Of a stretch of 7,475 nucleotides of DNA, positions 1-4,885 are shown one piece after another. The notes beneath the pieces are model-generated. The model saw nothing but the letters and a program-made list of their open reading frames with translations. It was not told where the DNA came from and did no database searches. Numbering within the stretch: position 1 is the stretch's first letter; each line of letters begins with the position of its first letter. A program made the position numbers and the translations under genes. The stretch covers positions 1-7,475 of the forward strand of contig JAUWRZ010000097.1 of NCBI GenBank assembly GCA_030610325.1, written 5' to 3'. The DNA comes from Sulfurimonadaceae bacterium. Lineage in GTDB: Bacteria; Campylobacterota; Campylobacteria; Campylobacterales; Sulfurimonadaceae.

Positions 1-43
1 ACCATATCGATGAAAGAGTCCGAATACTGATGAGAGGAACAAG

Positions 44-469
44 ATGGATGACATCGAGAAAAGATTAAAAGTCTATTTTGAACAACGGGACTATGCTTTT
101 GTCTTACTGTTTGGTTCCTACGCTGATGGTAAAGAAAACAGTATGAGTGATATAGATATTGGGATATATTTCAATGCTAAAGTCGATCTAATGCAAGCCG
201 GTTATGATGCAGCGATGCTTGGAGAAGAGCTTGCAAAAAAGATCGATATGACCATTCTTGATGACATCGAGAAGAAGGATCCGCTGTTTGGATTTAATGT
301 CTTGTCCCGACATAGAGTGATAGCCCTTAATGATGAAGAAGCCTATATACGATTTAAGACAGATGTCCAGTTGAGCTATCTGGACCATAAGCCACTGATC
401 GATGCGAACCGTTCAGTATTCAAAGAACGCATAAAAGCAGGAATGATCGGAGAACGAGACTATGCTTGA
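44..469 (+). CDS. mntA: MntA-type nucleotidyltransferase antitoxin of a HEPN/MNT toxin-antitoxin module
   Basis: A 141-residue minimal nucleotidyltransferase, close to the usual MntA length (about 140). The Pol-beta-superfamily signature GSX10DXD is complete: G24-S25, then D36-I-D38, and a third acidic residue, D68, in KIDMTIL supplies the last metal ligand. In this family the enzyme transfers AMP from ATP onto a tyrosine of the partner HEPN toxin and so neutralises it; the cytoplasmic antitoxin role is established for related MntA-HepT pairs and inferred here. The start is chosen because AGAGGA (33-38) lies five bases before the ATG. The last eight bases overlap the start of hepT, so the two are co-transcribed and probably translationally coupled. 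The promoter lies at or beyond the left window edge; only 43 bases precede the gene. Confidence 0.93.
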   Translation: MDDIEKRLKVYFEQRDYAFVLLFGSYADGKENSMSDIDIGIYFNAKVDLMQAGYDAAMLGEELAKKIDMTILDDIEKKDPLFGFNVLSRHRVIALNDEEAYIRFKTDVQLSYLDHKPLIDANRSVFKERIKAGMIGERDYA

Positions 470-866
470 ACGTCTGCAAAACCTCGAAGAGAACATCGCG
501 AACCTTCAGCAGATGCATAAGACGCATACGCTCGAAGATATGAGAAAAAACAAGTTTGATGAGTGGGCACTTCGTTACGGCCTTTTTGAATCCATTCAGA
601 TCATCATCGACCTCTCCTGTCATCTGTCAGCCAAATATAACCTTGGTGTCTCAAAGACCTATGTCGAATGTATCGAGAGACTTGAGAAGTTTGATTATAT
701 TGACTCCAGACTTGCTAAGAGGCTGATAGCCTCCATCGGTCTAAGGAACATGCTGATCCATGAATATGTCAAGATCGATATCGAACGTCTATATGGTTAT
801 TTGGAACTCATCGAGGACTTTTCCCATTTTGTAAAAGCCATCAGTGAGTACATCGAAACGAAATAA
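462..866 (+). CDS. hepT: HepT-like HEPN ribonuclease toxin
   Basis: A 134-residue all-helical HEPN-domain protein of normal HepT length (about 133). Its key motif is RNMLIHEY at residues 95-102, giving R95, H100 and Y102. This is the RX4HXY form: R and H form the RNase active site of the dimer, and the tyrosine is the residue AMPylated by MntA in characterised systems. The motif is intact, so an active toxin under antitoxin control is expected (inference). The ATG overlaps the mntA stop by eight bases, and a GGAG (449-452) sits upstream inside mntA. Gene order antitoxin first, toxin second is typical of this family. Possible roles are plasmid or island stabilisation or phage defence; the sequence does not decide which. 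Confidence 0.93.
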   Translation: MLERLQNLEENIANLQQMHKTHTLEDMRKNKFDEWALRYGLFESIQIIIDLSCHLSAKYNLGVSKTYVECIERLEKFDYIDSRLAKRLIASIGLRNMLIHEYVKIDIERLYGYLELIEDFSHFVKAISEYIETK

Positions 867-1360
867 GATAAGTAAGATCGTCACGGATGATGAAGAGGAT
901 AGTTTTAAATCGGAAGGTATTCAAAGCACAAAGCGCATACGAGGTGATTCATATAACTTGATAACCGATATGGAGGCTACTTGTAAGACCGTAAAATATG
1001 AAAAATCTTATCATCCGATGTTCTATGACTTATGGTCTTCCCATGAATGAAGATTATGCTCAAATCGATACAATAAGAGTAAATATTTAATATTTCTACT
1101 CATATAAGAGGGAATATGTGTCATATACGCATATTTGCACACGGAATCGAGGCTACTTTTTATCTAAAAAGAAAGAAATAATAAAACAGATCATTAGAGA
1201 GTTCTATCTTAGAGACAGTTTTGATGTTATCAACAGACTTTCTCAAACGATTGATAAGATCGAACTCATCCCATTCTTTAAATTTGCGACAAGCCACTGA
1301 TCAGTCAGATCCACGATCTAAGCTATCCAAAGTCTGGTGACTTTCTAGCAGGGGCATCTT
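867..1360. other. Gene-poor AT-rich stretch downstream of the toxin-antitoxin pair
   Basis: About 490 bases between hepT and the convergent hemerythrin gene, with no confident gene. One plus-strand open frame (844-1050, GTG start, 68 residues, rich in D, E, K and S) begins inside hepT and has no convincing ribosome site. A second (1118-1300) is listed separately. At 1077-1101 an AT-rich imperfect dyad (GAGTA/ATATT against AATAT/TACTC) could be a weak hairpin but has no T-tract in the right place. The minus strand has no long open frame. Composition is visibly more AT-rich than the flanking genes. It may be decayed sequence or an intergenic spacer brought in with the toxin-antitoxin module. 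Confidence 0.5.
1118..1300 (+). CDS. Small hypothetical ORF, doubtful
   Basis: A 60-residue open frame with a GTG start, preceded at a good distance by AGAGGG (1107-1112). The product is basic in the middle (KKKEIIKQIIREF) with an amphipathic-looking helix pattern; I recognise no family. An in-frame ATG is absent, and the ATG at 1115 opens a different frame that stops after 21 codons. The ribosome site is the best argument in favour; short length, GTG start and low-GC surroundings argue against. It could also be the 3' remnant of a longer gene. Its stop codon lies inside the palindrome ACTGATCAGT. Confidence 0.25.
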   Translation: MSYTHICTRNRGYFLSKKKEIIKQIIREFYLRDSFDVINRLSQTIDKIELIPFFKFATSH

Positions 1361-1374
1361 CTATTGTACAATAG
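1296..1374. repeat. Cluster of four dyad symmetries between convergent genes
   Basis: Four separate inverted repeats occur within 80 bases: ACTGATCAGT (1296-1305, perfect palindrome); AGATC-CAC-GATCT (1309-1321 by eye); AAAGTC-TGGT-GACTTT (1329-1344, six-base stem with a four-base loop); and CTATTGTACAATAG (1361-1374, perfect 14-base palindrome covering the last codons and stop of the hemerythrin gene). None is followed by a clear T-tract, so a classical intrinsic terminator is not supported. The position between convergent ORFs still makes transcript-end structures the likeliest role; operator function is an alternative. Confidence 0.5.
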
Positions 1375-1798
1375 TCCTCATGCGTGAGATGATATGGTCT
1401 GCATCATCACCCAGGTGTTGCTGGATCATTGTATATAGCATCTGCTCCTCTTTCATGTTGTGTTGTTGCATCAAGATCATAAGTGTCTCAGATAGACCAA
1501 AGAACTTATCATGATCATTTGACTCAACAGCATCCTCCATCTTAGATAAAAGTCCTCTCATCTGCTCATGCTCCATGACCATGACTTGTGTCGGTCCCTC
1601 AGTCATCCCTGTCTTTTGCTCAAACGCCGGGAAAAGTACCACCTCTTCCATCTTAAAGTGATTGGTCAAAGCATCCTGAAATGCTTCGAGCTTTACTAAA
1701 GCCTCATCGCTCTTAGAAGCGACTGCCTCTTCCATCTGTGTAAAGATCTCATCACAATCTTTGTGGTCCTGGGTCATAAACTCTTTAATATTTGACAT
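1361..1798 (-). CDS. Single-domain hemerythrin-like oxygen-binding protein
   Basis: A 145-residue four-helix HHE-type hemerythrin domain with no additional domain and no signal peptide, so cytoplasmic. Ligand candidates for the non-haem di-iron site are H12 (in QDHKDCDEIF), H47 and E51 (NHFKMEE), H77 (MEHEQM), and H113 and E117 (QHNMKEE), matching the H...HxxxE...H...HxxxE pattern. Such proteins reversibly bind O2 and are proposed to store, deliver or sense oxygen, or handle NO, in microaerophiles; the exact role here is inferred. The ATG is preceded by AAGGGA (1806-1811 on the opposite strand) with seven-base spacing. It lies 65 bases downstream of the unknown gene on the same strand, so it may be read through from there, but TATGAT (1826-1831) gives a credible promoter of its own. 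Confidence 0.92.
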   Translation of the reverse strand: MSNIKEFMTQDHKDCDEIFTQMEEAVASKSDEALVKLEAFQDALTNHFKMEEVVLFPAFEQKTGMTEGPTQVMVMEHEQMRGLLSKMEDAVESNDHDKFFGLSETLMILMQQHNMKEEQMLYTMIQQHLGDDADHIISRMRTIVQ

Positions 1799-1825
1799 TT
1801 TCTATTCCCTTCATCTTTGATGGGA

Positions 1826-1831
1826 ATCATA
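1826..1831 (-). promoter_or_regulatory. Putative sigma-70 -10 box (TATGAT) of the hemerythrin gene
   Basis: On the minus strand TATGAT lies about 28 bases before the hemerythrin ATG, leaving a leader of roughly 20 bases that contains the ribosome site. A T-rich run (CTTTTTATTC) lies just upstream in place of a -35 box, the arrangement typical of Campylobacterota sigma-70 promoters. Confidence 0.4.
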
Positions 1832-1853
1832 ACCTCTTTGAATAAAAAGCTCA

Positions 1854-1867
1854 TTGATGATCATCAA
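1854..1867. repeat. 14-base perfect palindrome TTGATGATCATCAA
   Basis: The palindrome straddles the stop codon of the unknown gene (TGA at 1866-1864, minus strand) and lies about 23 bases upstream of the putative hemerythrin -10 box. It could be an operator for a dimeric regulator or a small transcript structure; chance is also possible. Confidence 0.4.
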
Positions 1868-2703
1868 CTCTCTTGGAGTAAGAAAGCCAGGGGATCACTG
1901 GACTCCACTGTTTTACTCTCGTGCTTTTGCACCAGGTCATTTAGTAATACCTGGCTTTGGACGTCTTGAGTCTTGGTCTTTTGGAGCTCACTATATGCAT
2001 GTTGTAAGGTATCGCTAAATGTCCTCATACTCTCTTGAAACCCAAGGGCTGCGTACTCATCAGCCCCCGGCTTTAACAGATGATCCACTCTCTCCATGAT
2101 AGTCTCATAACTCATCGGTCTGGGTTGAAACGGTTCTTTAAGCTGATCTGCTACAAATCGTTCAAGGTCAGAGGAAGTGTGCTCTTGTACATAAACTTTC
2201 TCGGCATCAGACATAGCGTCGATCTCTTTCGCCAGATCATATTTCAATCTATCTACATCGAGTGTCAGCATCATCATGGAGAGCATATTGTCTTCATCTG
2301 TACTGTTGATGGCCTCGACAAAGGCTTTTTTCAGATCACTATCCATATCTTGAGGGATATTTGAGATGGTCCTGGCTTTTCCGTCTTCAGTGATGCCATC
2401 ACCGTCAAAATCATACTTCTCATAGAAGTGCATCAAGAGGTTGTAGGCACCTTCATCTGAAAGCTCATCTACTACGACTTCATCAACGAGTCTTGTATAC
2501 TCCTGCAGTGTCGATAACTCCTCTATGGTCAGATCCTCTAAAAACGCTTTAGCGTTGGAGACTTTGACATCAGCCTCTATCGCTTCTGCATAGATCTTCT
2601 CAAAATCTTCTTTATAGGGCTCTCTGACCTTGGCAAAATCACTATGCAAGTCCAAGTCTCTCATAATAGATGTGTGTTCTTTATACGAAGCAGATGTTTC
2701 CAT
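1864..2703 (-). CDS. Conserved-looking protein of unknown function with a DxDxDG calcium-loop-like motif
   Basis: A 279-residue acidic, largely helical protein; I do not recognise the family. There is no signal peptide or membrane segment, so it is probably cytoplasmic. Residues 98-109 (YDFDGDGITEDGK region) give D98-x-D100-x-D102-G, the first half of an EF-hand Ca2+ loop, but position 12 is K rather than E/D, so binding is uncertain. The C-terminal third is charged with coiled-coil character. The frame is open back to an ATG at 2736, but that start has no ribosome site and overlaps the sigma-54 promoter. The ATG at 2703 has AAAGG seven bases upstream and is chosen. The sigma-54 promoter suggests flagellum-linked expression (inference). 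It is followed after 65 bases by the hemerythrin gene on the same strand, and separated by about 185 bases from the EAL-HDOD gene upstream. Confidence 0.85.
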   Translation of the reverse strand: METSASYKEHTSIMRDLDLHSDFAKVREPYKEDFEKIYAEAIEADVKVSNAKAFLEDLTIEELSTLQEYTRLVDEVVVDELSDEGAYNLLMHFYEKYDFDGDGITEDGKARTISNIPQDMDSDLKKAFVEAINSTDEDNMLSMMMLTLDVDRLKYDLAKEIDAMSDAEKVYVQEHTSSDLERFVADQLKEPFQPRPMSYETIMERVDHLLKPGADEYAALGFQESMRTFSDTLQHAYSELQKTKTQDVQSQVLLNDLVQKHESKTVESSDPLAFLLQES

Positions 2704-2710
2704 TTTAAAG

Positions 2711-2715
2711 CCTTT
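2711..2715 (-). promoter_or_regulatory. Ribosome binding site fixing the start of the unknown protein
   Basis: AAAGG on the minus strand lies seven bases before the ATG at 2703. It supports this start over the upstream in-frame ATG at 2736, which has no comparable site. It would lie at the very 5' end of the transcript predicted from the sigma-54 promoter. Confidence 0.6.
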
Positions 2716-2725
2716 GATATGACAA

Positions 2726-2741
2726 GCAATACACATGCCAA
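2726..2741 (-). promoter_or_regulatory. Putative sigma-54 (RpoN) promoter
   Basis: The minus strand reads TTGGCATGTGTATTGC followed by TT. The invariant GG (-24) and GC (-12) are separated by exactly ten bases, and the flanks match the general consensus (TGGCAC-N5-TTGC) except for T instead of C after TGGCA; TTGCTT fits the -12 form seen in Campylobacter. Transcription would start near 2714, about 11 bases before the start codon of the unknown gene, so the leader is very short. No enhancer site for the activator was identified. Confidence 0.6.
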
Positions 2742-2873
2742 GTCATTGGCTTCTCAAAATGCTCATGGAGTGTGTTGAGAGGATCAGGGTCTTGCAGATG
2801 GAGTCACAGGGGTGTCGCTAAGGTCAAGTGCTATGATGCTTGGAAGTAGGTAGTATTTGACAGGCTCTTAGGT

Positions 2874-2898
2874 AGAGCAGCCGTGTCACTACTGCTCT
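2874..2898 (-). repeat. Inverted repeat across the EAL-HDOD stop codon
   Basis: Seven-base arms AGAGCAG and CTGCTCT are separated by eleven bases and enclose the stop codon at 2889-2891. The stem contains four G/C pairs. No T-tract follows on the minus strand, so it is at best a weak or Rho-assisted 3'-end structure. Confidence 0.3.
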
Positions 2899-4091
2899 TT
2901 ATAACTCTCAAGCAGTGCTTGCTCAAAAGCCTCTTGGTCAAGTCCCAACTCCTCAAGCAGTCCTGTTACCCGCTGCTGGTCCAACTGTTCCGTGGCAATA
3001 CTGAGCTCAAGCAGTTTTCCCAAAGTGCCATGATAGGTGGTGATGGCACTTTTGATCTCCTCATCGAGGTTGATGGAGTCAAAGATCTTATCGTAAGAGA
3101 CCCCCATAAGTGGCTGGAGCATTGAGAGTACGGCGACAAAAGGGGCCTCATCAGAGAGCTCTTTGGTAGCGTATGTAAGTCTGTTGACAAGAAAACGCAT
3201 GATCGCCATACGTGTGTTGGCCGTATAGAGTAACGGGTTGTTGGCTGGGCTGCCGTCGTCAGTCTGTGTGAATGCCAGGAGTAGAAGCCACCGTCTAAGG
3301 TCCTTTCGACCAATAAGCAAAAGTGCATGGCGGATAGACTTGATAGTATGCTTTAGCATGAAGGCCGGTGAGTTCAGATAGCGCAACAGTTTCAGCGTGA
3401 TATTGGGGTAAGTCGCAAACTCCGTAGCTATCTCATCGATGGCTTTACTGGTCTGAAGGATGTTGAGTAGTGCAAGTGTCTCTTGATAGCCCTTATCGAT
3501 CTCTTTTTCATCATCTAACTGTTCGTCAAGGTAGTAGTGCCCGGAGAAGAGTTGGATGCCCAGCGTACTAAAAGCCTGTTGTGTCTTCTCATCAGCGATA
3601 TTGGATGCGATCATAGTGAGTCGATAGTCGCGTAGCTCTGGCAGCACGGTCTGGAAAGCCTCCAGATCGACAGCAGATGTATCAACGATGAAGTATTGCA
3701 CTAGAGGCAGTAGTGGTGTGAGTTCGCTGATCAGGTCCTCTTTGTCAGAAGTATGAAAGAGCGCAAAGGTGAAGTTGAGTGCTTTGAGCTCATTGACCCG
3801 TGCGATCATTGTCTCATCTATCGGCTCGGCATCATCGATAGCGAAGATCAGTTGCTCGTTTGTGAACGTGAAAATAGAAGGGTTTGAAAGCATCTCACGA
3901 TTTATTTTGATGAATGCACGTCTTCCTCCAGAGAGCTCTTTTATACCTGTCTGAAAAAGAGCCTCGAGAAATGACCGTGTATGGTTGAGCTGCTGCGTCT
4001 GCTCGTAGGGGGCATAGTAAAATATGTAGTCTTGTATACTATTGTCTCTATCCAAAACAGGCTGTTTGGATATAAATAGGGAGTTTGACAC
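2889..4091 (-). CDS. YuxH-type signalling protein: degenerate EAL domain plus HDOD domain
   Basis: A 400-residue cytoplasmic protein. Residues 5-190 resemble an EAL fold: FISKQPVLD (6-14) matches the family opening ARQPIxD, and FSGHYY (182-187) matches the QGYYF strand. The catalytic Glu-x-Leu segment, normally YELLFR, is YIFYYA here, so phosphodiesterase activity is not expected. Residues 200-385 are an HDOD domain, with LLRYLNSPAF (235-244) and LIGRKDLRRWLLLLAF (259-274), both characteristic. HDOD proteins lack HD-hydrolase residues and act as protein-interaction modules; related YuxH/CdgJ proteins influence motility and biofilm. The frame is open to an ATG at 4151, but that has no ribosome site. 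GTG at 4091 has AGTGAGGA at ideal spacing and puts the N-terminus at the usual family position. Confidence 0.9.
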   Translation of the reverse strand: MSNSLFISKQPVLDRDNSIQDYIFYYAPYEQTQQLNHTRSFLEALFQTGIKELSGGRRAFIKINREMLSNPSIFTFTNEQLIFAIDDAEPIDETMIARVNELKALNFTFALFHTSDKEDLISELTPLLPLVQYFIVDTSAVDLEAFQTVLPELRDYRLTMIASNIADEKTQQAFSTLGIQLFSGHYYLDEQLDDEKEIDKGYQETLALLNILQTSKAIDEIATEFATYPNITLKLLRYLNSPAFMLKHTIKSIRHALLLIGRKDLRRWLLLLAFTQTDDGSPANNPLLYTANTRMAIMRFLVNRLTYATKELSDEAPFVAVLSMLQPLMGVSYDKIFDSINLDEEIKSAITTYHGTLGKLLELSIATEQLDQQRVTGLLEELGLDQEAFEQALLESYKEQ

Positions 4092-4098
4092 GGTGTGG

Positions 4099-4106
4099 TC
4101 CTCACT
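4099..4106 (-). promoter_or_regulatory. Ribosome binding site supporting a GTG start for the EAL-HDOD gene
   Basis: AGTGAGGA on the minus strand has its GAGG core eight bases before GTG at 4091-4089. The upstream ATG (4151) is preceded by no purine-rich site. The site shortens the protein by 20 residues relative to the longest frame. Confidence 0.6.
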
Positions 4107-4157
4107 TGTTACATGGATTTTCTCTAATAGCAAGATCGACTTTAACGTCATATTGTG

Positions 4158-4459
4158 ATGGAAGATGAAAGGTCTGTTATAAATAAAGAACAGAATATGT
4201 GTAAAATAGTTACATATAGCCCTGAATTGATGGCGAATCCTGTTTTTAGCCCTTTTTAGGCTTGAACATCATGAGGATGACTACGACTCTTGTCCTGATC
4301 TGGTAGTTTTTAAAGATGCTCTTAATATACTGGTCTATCTAAATGATCAGTGTTGTGTTGGATGTCATGTACGGTAAGAGTCCTGAGAGTGAGAACATCG
4401 TGGAGTGGGATCTCGCACTGTTGTTGAGCAGGTATGGTCTTGATCTGGGAAAAGTATAA
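4158..4459 (+). pseudogene. Possible frameshifted small gene remnant, HDOD-like C-terminus
   Basis: No intact gene lies here, but three plus-strand frames hand over to one another without large overlap. The first runs 4158-4259 (33 residues beginning MEDERSVINK, ending SPF before TAG). The second is open 4231-4377 and includes LEHHEDDYDSCPDLVVFKD. The third runs 4343-4459 and ends EWDLALLLSRYGLDLGKV. Each hand-over needs removal of one base; the first falls in the T5 run at 4253-4257. The HHExDDxxP-LV segment and the closing LLxxYGLD resemble the C-terminus of HDOD-type proteins, which is an impression only. It could instead be non-coding spacer between the divergent EAL-HDOD gene and the downstream ORF. 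A minus-strand TATAAC at 4176-4181 within it could be the -10 box of the EAL-HDOD gene. Confidence 0.3.
4176..4181 (-). promoter_or_regulatory. Weak candidate -10 box (TATAAC) for the EAL-HDOD gene
   Basis: The minus strand reads CTTTATTTATAAC, a T-rich run leading into TATAAC. A start near 4169 would give a leader of about 78 bases to the GTG at 4091. There is no clear -35 box, as is common in this phylum. Other AT-rich hexamers nearby are possible. Confidence 0.22.
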
Positions 4460-4479
4460 GTACTATTTAAGAAGGGAAG

Positions 4480-4524
4480 ATGATGGATAGAAGAAGAGCT
4501 AGTCAAGAGAAATATTATGTCTGA
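4480..4524 (+). CDS. Possible 14-codon leader ORF overlapping the next gene
   Basis: This is a short frame reading MMDRRRASQEKYYV, preceded immediately by a strong GAAGGGAAG (4471-4479). Its stop (4522-4524) overlaps the start of the 82-residue ORF at 4517 by eight bases, so it could couple translation. Alternatively, it is the true N-terminus of that ORF, separated from it by a one-base frameshift, since the downstream ATG has the weaker ribosome site. Confidence 0.22.
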   Translation: MMDRRRASQEKYYV

Positions 4525-4765
4525 GAACAGAGGTCTTAAGATCTGGAAATACGAGGAGCGTCAAGCAAGTCATGCACTCATAAAACTCTATGCAGAAGAG
4601 CATGGAGAAGGCGAATACCTTGGTGAGTTTACCGATGATGAGGCGAAAGAACTCATCCTTGGCATCAAACCAAATATAAAGATCGATAAAGAGCTACATC
4701 GCCTTAAATACTTCGGGTTCCTGCCGATATTAGTCATATATAAGTCCGCTTCTCCAGAACACTAA
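4517..4765 (+). CDS. Small hypothetical protein
   Basis: An 82-residue protein of no recognised family. It is soluble and mixed-charge in the first 60 residues (KYEERQASHALIKLYAEEHG), and ends with a short hydrophobic stretch (YFGFLPILVIY, about 66-76) too short and too near the end for a confident membrane span. The ATG is preceded by AAGAGA at about seven bases, a modest ribosome site. A stronger site upstream serves an overlapping 14-codon frame, leaving open that the real gene starts at 4480 and is frameshifted. A terminator-like hairpin follows 14 bases after the stop, which favours a genuine transcribed unit. It lies on the same strand as, and 120 bases before, the diguanylate cyclase. 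Confidence 0.5.
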   Translation: MSENRGLKIWKYEERQASHALIKLYAEEHGEGEYLGEFTDDEAKELILGIKPNIKIDKELHRLKYFGFLPILVIYKSASPEH

Positions 4766-4778
4766 GATTCTCCTGATG

Positions 4779-4797
4779 TGACTAGCATAGTCATTTT
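4779..4797 (+). terminator. Weak intrinsic terminator-like hairpin
   Basis: TGACTA-GCA-TAGTCA forms a perfect six-base stem with a three-base loop, directly followed by TTTT. It begins 14 bases after the stop of the 82-residue ORF. The stem has only two G/C pairs and the T-tract is short, so termination would be inefficient. Confidence 0.38.
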
Positions 4798-4885
4798 ATA
4801 GGTGCACTGGAGGTGAGGACAAGGCTGTAGAATATAAGATACGTTTGTAGTCAGTTCTAAAATACTAAAGTAGAAATGGGTCTTT

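Noticed and set aside
1..68. Tail of an upstream gene: one frame ends at 28-30, another (HIDERVRILMRG...) ends at 66-68.
   Set aside because: Only 9 to 21 codons are visible in either frame and neither matches a known C-terminus, so no gene can be called.
844..1050. A 68-codon GTG-started frame overlapping the hepT 3' end.
   Set aside because: It has no ribosome site, begins inside hepT and has no recognisable features; noted only as part of the gene-poor stretch.
1077..1101. AT-rich dyad GAGTA...TACTC as an intrinsic terminator.
   Set aside because: The stem is imperfect with unequal bulges, is almost all A/T, and no T-run follows.
1115..1180. A 21-codon ORF starting at the ATG at 1115.
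   Set aside because: It is very short and shares its ribosome site with the longer GTG-started frame; no supporting feature.
2080..2364. A 94-codon plus-strand open frame.
   Set aside because: It is antisense to the well-supported unknown protein, with no ribosome site or recognisable motif.
2704..2736. An 11-residue longer N-terminus (MCIACHIKGFK) with a CxxC-like pair for the unknown protein.
   Set aside because: It has no ribosome site and overlaps the -12/-24 promoter elements, while the ATG at 2703 has good AAAGG spacing.
2737..2750. GCCAA-GTCA-TTGGC hairpin as a terminator or operator.
   Set aside because: One arm is the -24 element of the sigma-54 site, there is no T-tract, and a five-base stem is readily found by chance.
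2966..3328. A 120-codon minus-strand open frame beginning MHFCLLVERT.
   Set aside because: It lies wholly inside the EAL-HDOD gene in another frame on the same strand; the product has no protein-family features.
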